The position numbers and the translations under genes are program-made. The notes beneath the pieces are model-generated. The model worked only from the letters and a program-made list of their open reading frames with translations. It had not been told where the DNA came from and made no database searches. DNA of 64,000 nucleotides from Hyalangium ruber (GTDB taxonomy: Bacteria; Myxococcota; Myxococcia; Myxococcales; Myxococcaceae). Location of the stretch: the NCBI RefSeq assembly GCF_034259325.1, contig NZ_JAXIVS010000011.1:186001-250000 (forward strand). Direction: 5' to 3'. How positions within the stretch are numbered: position 1 is the stretch's first letter; the number at the start of each line of letters is the position of its first letter. This document shows, one piece after another, positions 35,039 through 43,663 of this stretch.

Positions 35039-35923
35039 GTGAGCGCGCGTGCCGTGTCCCTGTCGACGACCGCGTCAGACCTGATGTCCCTCACCAAGCC
35101 TCGGCTCTCGAGCCTGGTGCTGGCCACCACCGCGGGAGGCGTGTGGCTGGCGCCGGGAGAGCTGAGCATCGCCCGGGTGCTGGTGACGCTGCTGTCCACC
35201 GCGGGCACCGTGGGCGCGGCCAACTCGCTCAACTGCTACCTGGAGCGCCGGAGCGACCGCTTCATGGCGCGCACGCAGAACCGCCCGTTGCCCTCCGGGC
35301 GTATGGAGCCGGGCGTGGCGCTGGGGTTTGGCCTGGCGCTGGCGGGCGTGTCGCTGCCGGCCCTGGCCCTGGGCGCCAACCTGCTCACCGCGGGCCTGGG
35401 CCTGTTGGCGCTGCTGAGCTACGTGCTCGTCTATACGCCGCTCAAGGCGCGCACCTCGGCGGCCATGCTGGTGGGCGCGGTGCCCGGAGCGCTGCCGCCG
35501 CTCATGGGGTGGACGGCGGTGACGGGACAGGTGGACAGCGCCGGCTTCGTCCTCTTCTCCATCCTCTTCCTGTGGCAGATCCCCCACTTCCTGGCGATAG
35601 CCCTGTTCCGCAAGGAGGAGTATGCGGCGGCGGGGCTCAAGTCGGTGCCCATCGAGCGCGGGGATGAGTCCAGCCGGGCCCAGCTGGTGCTGTACCTGGT
35701 GGCGCTGGTGCCGATGACGATGCTGCCCTACCAGCTCCACATCGCCGGCGGGTGGTACCTGGGCGTGGCGGCGCTGCTGGGGCTGGCCTTCCTGGCGATG
35801 GGGGCGTGGGGGTTCTTCCGGCAGCTGGGAAAACCCTGGGCGCGGCAGACGTTCTTCTTCTCGCTGCTGTACCTCACCGGCCTGTTCGCCGCGTTGATGC
35901 TCGACAGCCAGGCAAACGGCTAG
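35039..35923 (+). CDS. ctaB: Protoheme IX farnesyltransferase (heme O synthase)
   Basis: A 294-residue UbiA-family membrane prenyltransferase that converts heme B to heme O for heme-copper oxidases. About nine helices are predicted. The prenyl-diphosphate motif is NSLNCYLERRSDRFMARTQNRPLPSG-like at about residues 62-86, with the first acidic residue Glu rather than the usual Asp. The second family motif is YTPLKARTSAAMLVGAVPG. The start is GTG. The following gene encodes a cupredoxin-like lipoprotein, fitting an oxidase-assembly theme. Confidence 0.9.
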   Translation: MSARAVSLSTTASDLMSLTKPRLSSLVLATTAGGVWLAPGELSIARVLVTLLSTAGTVGAANSLNCYLERRSDRFMARTQNRPLPSGRMEPGVALGFGLALAGVSLPALALGANLLTAGLGLLALLSYVLVYTPLKARTSAAMLVGAVPGALPPLMGWTAVTGQVDSAGFVLFSILFLWQIPHFLAIALFRKEEYAAAGLKSVPIERGDESSRAQLVLYLVALVPMTMLPYQLHIAGGWYLGVAALLGLAFLAMGAWGFFRQLGKPWARQTFFFSLLYLTGLFAALMLDSQANG

Positions 35924-35944
35924 TCCACTTTGAGGAGTCCCGAC

Positions 35945-36757
35945 ATGAAGCTGCGCACGCTTGGCCTCGCCCTGTTCGGGGCGGCGGGACTGGGAGTCCT
36001 GCCGGCCTGCACGAAGGATGAAGCGCCCCCTCCGCCGGCCACCCCTCCGGCCAGCGCCAGCGCCACCGGCGAGGCCGCGAAGCCCGCCCCCGCGGCGCCG
36101 GCGCCCGTGGCCGTCTCCGGGCGTGGCACCGTGCGCGGCGTGGTGAAGTTCACCGGCCAGCCGCCCGCCATGGCCGACATCGCCCCCAGCTCGGATCCGG
36201 CCTGTGAGGGCATGGTGCTCAAGGAGCAGGCGGTGCTGGTGAAGGACGGCAAGCTCCAGAACGTGCTGGTGCGCGTGCGTGGCGCGGTGCCGGGAGCTCC
36301 CGCGGCGCCCACCGAGCCTGTCGTGGTGGACCAGTCGAAGTGTACCTACCTGCCGCGCGTGCAGGGGGCGGTGTCCGGCCAGGCCCTCCTGGTGAAGAAC
36401 AGCGACGGGACGATGCACAACGTGCGCGGCATGGCGGGCACCCGGGCCCTCTTCAACCTGGCCCAGCCGCCCTCGGCGCCGCCGGTGACCAAGCCGATGC
36501 CCGGCGAGGTGGAGCTGCTGCAGCTCAAGTGCGATGTCCACGCGTGGATGCGGGGCTACATCTCCGTGAGCCCGCACCCGTACTTCGCCACCACGGGCGA
36601 GGACGGCGCCTTCTCCATGGAGGGCGTGCCCGAGGGGACGTACACGCTCGAGGCCTGGCACGAGACGTTCGGCACGAAGACGGCGGAAGTCACCGTGAAG
36701 AAGGAGGCCGTGAGCGAGGCCGCCTTCGAGTTCACCGCGACCGACAAGGCGCTCTGA
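35945..36757 (+). CDS. Cupredoxin-like lipoprotein with carboxypeptidase-regulatory-like end
   Basis: A 270-residue lipoprotein (lipobox LPAC). After an Ala/Pro linker comes a beta domain whose candidate type-1 copper ligands are His in MHNVRGMAG, then Cys, His and Met in LKCDVHAWMRGY, in the order His-Cys-His-Met. The C-terminus (about 215-265, FSMEGVPEGTYTLEAWHETF) resembles a carboxypeptidase regulatory-like beta sandwich. GAGGAG precedes the ATG. It follows ctaB by 21 bases, so an electron-transfer or copper-delivery role to a terminal oxidase is plausible. Copper binding is inferred from residue pattern only. Confidence 0.8.
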   Translation: MKLRTLGLALFGAAGLGVLPACTKDEAPPPPATPPASASATGEAAKPAPAAPAPVAVSGRGTVRGVVKFTGQPPAMADIAPSSDPACEGMVLKEQAVLVKDGKLQNVLVRVRGAVPGAPAAPTEPVVVDQSKCTYLPRVQGAVSGQALLVKNSDGTMHNVRGMAGTRALFNLAQPPSAPPVTKPMPGEVELLQLKCDVHAWMRGYISVSPHPYFATTGEDGAFSMEGVPEGTYTLEAWHETFGTKTAEVTVKKEAVSEAAFEFTATDKAL

Positions 36758-36764
36758 GCGCGGG

Positions 36765-37967
36765 TTAGCGCTGGGAGCGCTCGGACAGCAGCCGCATGTT
36801 GAGCGCCCCGTTGCCGAAGAACTGGGTGCTCTGCCCGACGGAGTGACTCTCCAGCCGGTACTGGAGATAAGCGTCGTAGCGGCCGAGCTTCATGAAGCCG
36901 TCGGTGAACCAGCCGATCCCGGTCCCCGAGCCGTCGACGTAGTCCGAGTACTTGCCGGACTTGGGCCAGATGACCGAGTCGAACGTCGCGGTGAACCGGC
37001 GGATGTCATCCTCCGTCCACTCCATTTTCGCGTCGTGCGCTTCGACGATGAAGGCCATGACCCCGTTGCCGTGGGCCACGTCCTGGCCGGGCCGGGCCTC
37101 CTCGCCCCAGACGTGGCTCCAGAAGTAGGCCTCCGGGTTGACGCGGCTCGTCCGTAGCTGGTCTCGCAGCGAAGAGGCGGTGTTGGGCATGTGCCGGTTG
37201 ATGTTGTTGAAGACGCTCAGGTAGGTGGCCTTCCGGGTGGGGTCCGAAGTCATGAGCGACAGGTCCATCGCGATGGCGGCCCAGTGCGCCGCCATGTGCG
37301 TGCGGTCCCGATAGATGTAGGCGTCCGCGCCGCGCCGGTACCACTTCTCGAAGATGTGCAGCTCCGAGAACGCCAGCAGCCGGTCGTACTGCGAGCGGTA
37401 CCGAGTGTTGGTGTACAGCGCGGGCGTCTCACGGATGACGCGCAGCAGGCGCGTTACATAGCGCCAGCAGTAGCTCTCGAAGAGGGGGACCTCCTCCCCC
37501 GCGGACTTCGGGAGCTGTGTCTTCCAGCCCCGGTACGCGTCGTTGAAGTTGCTGCGCAGGGTCGACGAGGGATCCGCGCTGCCGACCATGTTGTTGACGT
37601 AGAGCAGGGCCCGGTCGAGGTACGGCGTCTTCCCCGTGGCCCGGTACATGGCGGTGTTGCCGTCGATGGCGTAGGCGAGGTTGTAGAACTCCCAGCTGTC
37701 GTCCGAGGTGCTCATGGGCAGGTAGTCGGAGGTGTGGCTGCTGCCCCAGATGTTGAGGAACAGCTCTTCCCACTCCCCGACGGAGCGGAGCTTGCCGACC
37801 AGGGCGGGTGGGGCCCGGTCGTACGTGCCCGGTGGAGGGCGCAGGTCCTCGGGCAGCAGCTCTTCCCCGGAGTCGTCCGGGGCGCAGGCCACCGCGAGCA
37901 TGAGCGGGAGGAACAGGACGGAGGACATCGCGAGGCCCTGGGTGCGGTGATGATTGAAGTCCAACAT
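36765..37967 (-). CDS. Lipoprotein of unknown function, helical-toroid-like
   Basis: A 400-residue predicted lipoprotein (lipobox LAVAC about residue 28). The mature part is rich in aromatic and Trp residues arranged in helix pairs (YNLAYAIDGNTAMYRATGKT, LLAFSELHIFEKWYRRGAD, HMAAHWAAIAMDLSLM), as in alpha/alpha-toroid glycan hydrolases or lyases. There is a HGNGV-containing segment near the end. I do not recognise a family or certain catalytic residues. Start ATG 37967 is used; ATG 37928 would also leave a signal peptide. It converges with the cupredoxin-like gene, 7 bases apart. Confidence 0.75.
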   Translation of the reverse strand: MLDFNHHRTQGLAMSSVLFLPLMLAVACAPDDSGEELLPEDLRPPPGTYDRAPPALVGKLRSVGEWEELFLNIWGSSHTSDYLPMSTSDDSWEFYNLAYAIDGNTAMYRATGKTPYLDRALLYVNNMVGSADPSSTLRSNFNDAYRGWKTQLPKSAGEEVPLFESYCWRYVTRLLRVIRETPALYTNTRYRSQYDRLLAFSELHIFEKWYRRGADAYIYRDRTHMAAHWAAIAMDLSLMTSDPTRKATYLSVFNNINRHMPNTASSLRDQLRTSRVNPEAYFWSHVWGEEARPGQDVAHGNGVMAFIVEAHDAKMEWTEDDIRRFTATFDSVIWPKSGKYSDYVDGSGTGIGWFTDGFMKLGRYDAYLQYRLESHSVGQSTQFFGNGALNMRLLSERSQR

Positions 37968-38131
37968 CGGAGGTGCCTTGGAAGGAGGATCCAGCCGGGT
38001 CCGGACGCGGCGCCTCGGGGGAGACGCAAGGTCCGTTGACGGTCGCGGCCAACGTGTACCCAACCCTTCATTTCGGCCATCGAACCAAAGGGCTGTTGTT
38101 CGACGCCCTGCCGCGTTCAGGATTCCGGCGC

Positions 38132-39643
38132 ATGAGTAGCCCAATGGGAGAGAGAAGGAGCCTCGCGCGGGTGCGGTGGGTGTACCTGCGCGGGCTCGGG
38201 CTCGTCTTCTGCCTGGCCTTCGCCTCGCTGCTGCCGCAGCTGTCGGGGCTGCTGGGCCCCGAGGGGTTGGAGCCCGCGGCCGGGTGGCTCGAGTGGGGAA
38301 GGGTGGAGCTCGGCGCCGAGCGCTTCCTGCGGGTGCCGACACTGCTGTGGCTCTTCGGCGCGAGCTCGCTCGCCCTCCAGGGCGTGTGCGTGGCGGGGCT
38401 GGTGTGCGGAGGGCTGCTCGTGGCGAACGTGGCGCCGCGCTGGGCGCTGGTGGGGGCGTGGGCCTGCTACCTGTCGCTCACCTCCCTGGGAGGCTCCTTC
38501 CTCAGCTTCCAGTGGGATGTGTTGTTGCTGGAGGTCGCGCTCGTCTCTCTGCCGCTGGCGCCCGGCCACCTGCGGCCGCCCGGGAGCGTGGAGGAACCCC
38601 GTCGAGGGGCCATGCTGCTCGTGCGCCTGTTGCTGGCGCGGCTGATGTTCATGTCCGGCGTGGTGAAGCTCGTCAGTGGGGATGCGACGTGGCGCAACCT
38701 CACGGCGCTCGAGTTCCACTACTGGACCCAGCCGCTGCCCAACGCTTTCGCGTACTTCGTCCATCAGCTGCCGGCGGCCCTCCAGCGGGCGAGCGTGGCG
38801 GGGATGCTCGCCATCGAGCTGGGGGCGCCGCTGTTCCTCTTCGCTCCGAGGCCTTTCCGACTCGCGGCGGGCGCGGCGCTCGCGTTGCTGCAAGTGGGCA
38901 TCCTCGCCACGGGCAACTACGGGTTCTTCAACCTGTTGAGCCTCGTGCTGTGTCTCTCCGCGCTCGATGACGGCGTGCTGGCGCGCTGGCGCGTCTTCCA
39001 GCGGCTCACGACCGTGCCGGCCCCACCGCCGCGCCATCCTCGCGCGAGGGCGGTGGCCTTCGTGGGCTTCGCGGCCGTGTATGCCCTCCTTGGGTTGTCG
39101 CTCGATGTGGAGCGCGGGGCCAAAGTAACGCCGCCGGCGCCGGTGTCGTGGACCCTCGACCAGATCGCCGGCCTGCGAAGCGTCAACACCTACGGCCTCT
39201 TCGCGGTGATGACGACGGAGCGGCGGGAGATTCTCATCGAGGGCAGTGACGACGGGCAGACGTGGCGCGAGTACCTGCTGAAGTGGCGGCCCGGGTCCGT
39301 GGACGAGATGCCCCGCTTCGTGGCGCCCCACCAGCCTCGGCTCGACTGGCAGATGTGGTTCGCCGCGCTCTCCGTCTGCGAGAACAACCCCTGGCTCCTG
39401 CGCCTCCAGCAGAAGCTCCTCGAAGGCGCTCCTGGCGTTCGCGGCTTCTTCCGCGAGGGCTCCTTCCCAGCCTCACCGCCGCGCTACGTGCGCACGCGCC
39501 TCTTCGACTACCACTTCACGGACTTCGCCCAGTGGCGGGCCACGGGAGACTGGTGGACTCGGCGCGAGCTGGGGCTGTACTGCCCGCCGCTCACGCTGTC
39601 CCAGGGCCGGCTAATGCGGGCGGACCGGCCCGCTGGACGCTGA
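38132..39643 (+). CDS. Lipase maturation factor family membrane protein
   Basis: A 503-residue protein with about eight to ten membrane helices (38-330) and a C-terminal soluble domain. The latter has the family hallmark NTYGLFAVMTTERREILIEG, DGQTWREYLLKWRPG and PRLDWQMWFAAL. Eukaryotic LMF1 helps lipases fold in the ER; the bacterial role is not established. Start ATG 38132 is chosen, with ATG 38144 possible. The last 53 bases overlap the convergent histidine kinase gene. Confidence 0.85.
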   Translation: MSSPMGERRSLARVRWVYLRGLGLVFCLAFASLLPQLSGLLGPEGLEPAAGWLEWGRVELGAERFLRVPTLLWLFGASSLALQGVCVAGLVCGGLLVANVAPRWALVGAWACYLSLTSLGGSFLSFQWDVLLLEVALVSLPLAPGHLRPPGSVEEPRRGAMLLVRLLLARLMFMSGVVKLVSGDATWRNLTALEFHYWTQPLPNAFAYFVHQLPAALQRASVAGMLAIELGAPLFLFAPRPFRLAAGAALALLQVGILATGNYGFFNLLSLVLCLSALDDGVLARWRVFQRLTTVPAPPPRHPRARAVAFVGFAAVYALLGLSLDVERGAKVTPPAPVSWTLDQIAGLRSVNTYGLFAVMTTERREILIEGSDDGQTWREYLLKWRPGSVDEMPRFVAPHQPRLDWQMWFAALSVCENNPWLLRLQQKLLEGAPGVRGFFREGSFPASPPRYVRTRLFDYHFTDFAQWRATGDWWTRRELGLYCPPLTLSQGRLMRADRPAGR

Positions 39644-40952
39644 AGCCCACGCGCGCCCCGCCGCCGGGACGGTTCTCCGCGAAGGCCTCGCCGCCATGGG
39701 CCCGGGCAATCCGCTGTACCAGCGCCAGCCCCAGCCCCAGCGAGCCCGCCTCGCGCGCCTCGCCGCCCCGGTCCTTCCGGTAGAAGGGCGCGAAGATGCG
39801 CGTCTCCTCGCCGGGCTGAAGTCCCGGACCCCGGTCGTCCACGCAGAAGGCCAGCAGGCCCTCGTGTTCGATGATGCGCAGCGCCTCCGCGCCCGTGCCA
39901 TGCCGCCGCGCGTTGTCCAGGAGGTTGGCGAGCGCCCGGCCCAGCAGCGTGGCGTCGCCCACCAGCGCCGTGTCCGAGGCCTCCGCCGACAGCAGCTCGG
40001 CCGGCAGCCCGGTCCGCTCCAGGGCGCGGGCTCCCAGCTCCTTGGCGTCCAGGGGGCGAGGCGTCACCTGGCCGAAGTCCAGCCGGGAGCTGGCGAGCAG
40101 CTCGCCCACCAGCGCATCCAGCTCCACCACCTCGCGGTCCACGTTGTCCAAGGTCTTCGGATCACCGCCCCCGTCGCGGAGGATCTCCGTGAGGACGCGC
40201 ATGCGGGCCAGCGGGGTGCGCAGCTCATGGGACACGGCGGCGAGCAGCTCGCGCTGATCCGCCATCTGACGCTCGATGCGCGCGGCCATGTCGTTGAACG
40301 CCTCGGCGAGCACGCCCATCTCTCCGCTGGCACCCCTGCCGAGCTTCACGCGCGTCTCCAGCTTTCCCGCGCCGAGTGCGCTGGCGGCACGCACCAGGTC
40401 ATCCATGGGCCGCGTCAGCCGTCGGGCGATGGCACCCGAGGCCATCCACAGCACCGCGCCACCCAGCATCAGGGGCAGGATGCTGCGCCACGGGTTCCGG
40501 GGGCGGGTGCGCCAGTAGCAGGCCCGCACTTGGCCCAGCCGAGTGCCCTCCCGCACCACGGGAACGGACAGGTCCGGCCGCTCGCAGGGCTCGCCGGTGC
40601 GGATCAGCAGTGCATCGGATGGGTCCCTCAGCTCCAGGTCCACGTCCATGTCGCGCGAGATGCCCTGCACGAGCGCGTCGCGCCGCTCGGGGACGTCCCA
40701 CACCTCGGCGAAGCGGTTGCTGGCGAAGGTGCGCGCCCGCTCCATCTCCTGGCGCCAGGTGGAGCCACCCACCAGGTTCATCACCGTGGCCACCAGCAGG
40801 CCCGTGACGAGGATGGACAGCCCGAACAGGATGAAGATGCGCCGGTGCAGGCGCGCGCGGATGTAGTGGCCCAGGCGGGTCATTCGCCAGGGGCCATGCG
40901 GGTGGCGCATGTGCCTCATGCGCCCGGGCCCGCCACGGAAGTGCGGGTGCAT
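39591..40952 (-). CDS. Sensor histidine kinase (CpxA/EnvZ type)
   Basis: A 453-residue inner-membrane kinase. It has a cytoplasmic His/Arg-rich start, a first helix (IFILFGLSILVTGLLVATVM), a short periplasmic sensor (about 65-165), a second helix and a HAMP domain (RRLTRPMDDLVRAASALG). The dimerisation domain has phosphoacceptor His in LLAAVSHELRTPLARM. The ATPase has N-box LLDNARRHGTG, CVDDRGPGLQ and LGLGLALVQRIARAHGG. It shares one base with the regulator stop codon and closes the CpxP-like operon. Confidence 0.92.
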   Translation of the reverse strand: MHPHFRGGPGRMRHMRHPHGPWRMTRLGHYIRARLHRRIFILFGLSILVTGLLVATVMNLVGGSTWRQEMERARTFASNRFAEVWDVPERRDALVQGISRDMDVDLELRDPSDALLIRTGEPCERPDLSVPVVREGTRLGQVRACYWRTRPRNPWRSILPLMLGGAVLWMASGAIARRLTRPMDDLVRAASALGAGKLETRVKLGRGASGEMGVLAEAFNDMAARIERQMADQRELLAAVSHELRTPLARMRVLTEILRDGGGDPKTLDNVDREVVELDALVGELLASSRLDFGQVTPRPLDAKELGARALERTGLPAELLSAEASDTALVGDATLLGRALANLLDNARRHGTGAEALRIIEHEGLLAFCVDDRGPGLQPGEETRIFAPFYRKDRGGEAREAGSLGLGLALVQRIARAHGGEAFAENRPGGGARVGFSVQRAGPPALAGPGTA

Positions 40953-41632
40953 CAGGGGCCCTCTTTGGCGAAGACGTAGCCCACGCCGCGCACCGTCTTG
41001 ATGAGGCGTGAGCCCTCATCGCCCAGCTTCTGTCGCAAGTGGGAGATGTGGACGTCCACGGTGCGCTCGTTCACCACGGTGTCACCGCGCCCCGCCTCGC
41101 CCAGCAGCGCGTCGCGCGGGATGACGCGGCCCGCGCGCCGCACCAGCGCCACGAGCAGATCGAACTCCAGGCCGGTGAGCTCCACCAGCTTGCCACTCAC
41201 GCGCACCTCGCGGCCGGACACGTCGATGGAGACGCCGCTGGACTCCAGCCGGTCGGCCACGGCGGTGGGCTGGGCGCGTCGCAGCACGGCCCGGAGCCTT
41301 GCCAGCAGCTCACGCGGGCTGAAGGGCTTGGCGAGGTAGTCGTCCGCGCCGAGCTCCAGGCCCACCACGCGGTCGGTCTCATCGCCTCGGGCGGTGAGCA
41401 TGAGGATGGGAATCTGGCGCTTGGCCCGGATGCGCTTGCACACCTCCAGGCCGTCCATGCCCGGCATCATGATGTCCAGGAGCACGGCGTCATAGGCGTT
41501 GGCCTCCAGCGCGGCCAGGCCGCGTCCTCCGTCGGGCGCGTGGGCCACCGTGATGCCGTTCTGCCCGAGGTACTGCGCGAGCAGCTCGTACATCCGGGTG
41601 TCATCGTCGATGAGGAGGACGCGGGTCGCCAT
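40952..41632 (-). CDS. OmpR-family response regulator
   Basis: A 226-residue regulator with a receiver domain (VLLIDDDTRMYELLAQYL, phosphoacceptor Asp in AVLLDIMMPGMDG, Lys in LAKPFSPRELLARL). It has a winged-helix DNA-binding domain (LTGLEFDLLVALVRRAGRVI, VDVHISHLRQKLGD). ATG 41632 is preferred to the in-frame GTG 41641. It pairs with the downstream kinase. By analogy with CpxR it probably controls an envelope- or metal-stress regulon including the CpxP-like gene upstream. Confidence 0.92.
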   Translation of the reverse strand: MATRVLLIDDDTRMYELLAQYLGQNGITVAHAPDGGRGLAALEANAYDAVLLDIMMPGMDGLEVCKRIRAKRQIPILMLTARGDETDRVVGLELGADDYLAKPFSPRELLARLRAVLRRAQPTAVADRLESSGVSIDVSGREVRVSGKLVELTGLEFDLLVALVRRAGRVIPRDALLGEAGRGDTVVNERTVDVHISHLRQKLGDEGSRLIKTVRGVGYVFAKEGP

Positions 41633-41647
41633 GGCAGGCACGGGACT

Positions 41648-41830
41648 CTAGCGCGGGCCCGGGGGCGCGGGGGCTTCGGCGCTGCCGGAGCAGGGAGGGC
41701 ACTGGTGGGGCGTGCGCGCCTCCATCCAGGCGCGGCGGCAGTGCGAGCGGTAGCGAAGGCTGGCGATGCCGGAGGCGTAGCCTCCGACGGTACCCAGGGC
41801 GAGCAGGACAATGAGGATTCGACGACGCAT
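41648..41830 (-). CDS. Small single-helix membrane protein
   Basis: A 60-residue protein: MRRRILIVLLALGTVGGYAS forms one helix, followed by a short basic tail with three Cys (HCRRAW, then QCPPCSG). The position between the CpxP-like gene and the regulator, co-directional and closely spaced, supports it being real. The Cys-x2-Cys could bind metal. Function unknown. Confidence 0.65.
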   Translation of the reverse strand: MRRRILIVLLALGTVGGYASGIASLRYRSHCRRAWMEARTPHQCPPCSGSAEAPAPPGPR

Positions 41831-41869
41831 GGGGATGTCTCCTGGAAGGTTTCGTTGGGTGACGAGGGC

Positions 41870-42361
41870 TCAGCAGTTCCGGTACCCGCCGCGCCAGCCG
41901 CCGCAGCCGCCGCCATGGCCCCGGTAGCCGTAGCCCCAGCCGTGCTCGATGAGGTCCGCCAGCTCGCGGCGCTGGCGCGGATCCAGCGCCTCGTGGATCT
42001 GCGACATCGAGGTGCGCAGCGTCTCGCGCAGGTTCTCGATGAGCGCGTCATGGCGCGCGTTCACCTCGCGCATGCTGCTGGAGTCGAACTGCTCACCGCG
42101 CAGCGCCTGGGCGATGGCGGTCCGAGAGGGGCCCAGCTCATCCTTCAGCTTCGCGAAGGCCTCGGTGAGTTCATCCGCCGCCTTGACGAAGACCTTCTCC
42201 TGGCCGGGTGAGGTGTCCAGCCGTTCGAAGAGCCAGCGCATGTTGCCGCGCATGCCCCAGCGGCCGCCGCCCCGGCCGTGGTGGCGGTGCCGCCAGGGGC
42301 CTCCGCGCAGGGTGTAGAAGAGGCCGGCCAGGCACGCGGTACCGAAGAGGAATCCGAACAT
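41870..42361 (-). CDS. Spy/CpxP-like periplasmic stress sensor (heavy-metal sensor family)
   Basis: A 163-residue protein with an N-terminal hydrophobic segment and a His/Gly-rich stretch (RHRHHGRGGGRWG). The all-helical core follows (LDTSPGQEKVFVKAADEL, then LDPRQRRELADLIEHGWG), carrying the LTxxQ-like turns of Spy/CpxP. The C-terminus is Gly/Cys/His-rich (YRGHGGGCGGWRGGY). AAGGAGCAG sits before the ATG. Such proteins restrain the sensor kinase or act as chaperones until misfolded protein or metal titrates them. It leads an operon with a small membrane protein, regulator and kinase. Confidence 0.85.
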   Translation of the reverse strand: MFGFLFGTACLAGLFYTLRGGPWRHRHHGRGGGRWGMRGNMRWLFERLDTSPGQEKVFVKAADELTEAFAKLKDELGPSRTAIAQALRGEQFDSSSMREVNARHDALIENLRETLRTSMSQIHEALDPRQRRELADLIEHGWGYGYRGHGGGCGGWRGGYRNC

Positions 42362-42523
42362 GTTCTGCTCCTTGAGGAGAGCGGGCGACCGAGCGCCCGT
42401 TCATCGTGTTTGCGAAGCAGAAGGTAGAGAGCGGGTGTGAAGGGCGTTCCGCGTCCCCGGTGAAGAAGTGTGAAGGGGTGGACCGGGTGGTCCGAAAAGG
42501 AATGGTGGGGGGACGTAAGGGGT

Positions 42524-42529
42524 TACAAT
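42524..42529 (+). promoter_or_regulatory. Possible -10 element for the cold-shock gene
   Basis: TACAAT lies about 100 bases before the ATG. The -35 region is poor. If real, it would give a long 5' leader, as is usual for cold-shock mRNAs. Confidence 0.3.
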
Positions 42530-42631
42530 CTCGGCGCCCGGGTGGTACAGGGGCGGTGCCGTGGCGATTGTCCGCTGCGGCGACGGCGGCCTGGCATTCT
42601 GGGCCGTGACTCAGCAGAAAGAAGAAGAGCA

Positions 42632-42835
42632 ATGGCAACTGGTACTGTGAAGTGGTTCAACGATTCCAAGGGCTTCGGCTTCATCGCGCAGGAGGGCGGC
42701 GAGGATGTGTTCTGCCACCACACCGCGATCCAGGCTGACGGCTTCCGGACGCTCGCCGAGGGGCAGCGTGTGGAGTTCGACGTGAAGCGCGGCCCCAAGG
42801 GCCTCCAGGCAGAGAACGTTCGCGTTATCGGCTGA
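42632..42835 (+). CDS. CspA-family cold-shock protein
   Basis: A 67-residue single cold-shock domain. RNP1 is GFGFIA ([13 protein letters not shown]) and RNP2 is DVFCHHTAI, with the usual Phe/Val replaced in part by Cys-His-His. It should bind single-stranded RNA and DNA and melt mRNA structure. It has its own terminator and a likely long leader. Confidence 0.95.
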   Translation: MATGTVKWFNDSKGFGFIAQEGGEDVFCHHTAIQADGFRTLAEGQRVEFDVKRGPKGLQAENVRVIG

Positions 42836-42864
42836 TAACCGGCACTCTCCGGCCTTACTTTACC

Positions 42865-42903
42865 GAGGCCCGGCCCTCCCGAAGGGCTGGGCCTCTTGTT
42901 TTC
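42865..42903 (+). terminator. Rho-independent terminator of the cold-shock gene
   Basis: GAGGCCCGGCCCT and GGGCTGGGCCTC form a strong stem, followed by TTGTTTT. Confidence 0.8.
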
Positions 42904-42935
42904 TATCGACGCAGCGCCGCTCAAAGGAGGGCACC

Positions 42936-43130
42936 GTGCCGCAACATCCCGGAATGTCGAAGCGCCAGAAGGAACTGGCCCGCAAAGAGAAGAACAAGGA
43001 GAAGGACGCTCGGCGCGAGCAGCGCAAGAAGGAGAAGTCCGAGCGCGTCACGCAGCCCGGTCAGGAGGGGGTCGATCCGGACATCGCCGGCATCATCCCC
43101 GGACCGCAGCCGCTGCCTGAGGGGTTCTAA
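42936..43130 (+). CDS. Small, highly charged protein of unknown function
   Basis: A 64-residue protein. The Lys/Arg/Glu-rich first half (KRQKELARKEKNKEKDARRE) probably forms one long helix; the second half ends in GIIPGPQPLPEGF. AAGGAGGG precedes the GTG start by 5-6 bases. No family is recognised beyond its appearance as a basic helical myxobacterial protein; nucleic-acid or ribosome binding is possible. Confidence 0.7.
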   Translation: MPQHPGMSKRQKELARKEKNKEKDARREQRKKEKSERVTQPGQEGVDPDIAGIIPGPQPLPEGF

Positions 43131-43141
43131 AGGTCGAGCCC

Positions 43142-43169
43142 CTGCTCCCTTCCTCCGAGGAGGGAGCAG
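43142..43169 (+). terminator. Hairpin after the small charged protein gene
   Basis: CTGCTCCCT and AGGGAGCAG form a perfect 9-base stem, 11 bases after the stop. There is no T-run. Confidence 0.4.
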
Positions 43170-43264
43170 CCGGGCACCCTTCGCCGTACCTTTCCTCCCG
43201 CCTTCCTTACCTTCCCATCGAGTGCGTTCAGCAGACGACACCGTGACCGGGAAGGAGACGAGGT

Positions 43265-43633
43265 ATGGGGGACACCAGCGTCAAGAAGGTTGAAGCACGC
43301 CACTCTCCCCGAGGGGAGATGGGGCAGAAGTACCTCGCCTCGGGCATCCGCGTGTCCATGAGGTTGTGGGAGGACGAGCAGCCGGGCGAGCCCAAGCCCG
43401 CCGTCGCGCGTGAGTACGAGACGGTAGGGTACGTGCTGAAGGGCCGCGCGGAGCTGCACCTCGAGGGGCAGGTGCTGCTGCTCAACCCCGGTGACTCCTG
43501 GCTCGTCCCGAGAGGCGCCAGCCACACCTACAAGATCCTCGAGCCATTCAGCGCGGTAGAGGCCACCAGCCCGGTGGCGACCGTGCATGGGCGCGACGAG
43601 GAGGAGCCCTCGAAGTCTCCAGCGCGGGCCTGA
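43265..43633 (+). CDS. Cupin-domain protein
   Basis: A 122-residue single cupin. The two cupin motifs appear as EYETVGYVLKGRAELHLEG and PGDSWLVPRGASHTYKILE. The first lacks the usual His pair and keeps Glu; the second has His in ASHTY, so metal binding is uncertain. GGAGACGAGGT precedes the ATG. Substrate unknown. It ends 30 bases before the tRNA-derived repeat and may be the last ancestral gene before the toxin island. Confidence 0.85.
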   Translation: MGDTSVKKVEARHSPRGEMGQKYLASGIRVSMRLWEDEQPGEPKPAVAREYETVGYVLKGRAELHLEGQVLLLNPGDSWLVPRGASHTYKILEPFSAVEATSPVATVHGRDEEEPSKSPARA

Positions 43634-43663
43634 GAAGGCCCGGCGGAGGCACGAGGGAAGGGG

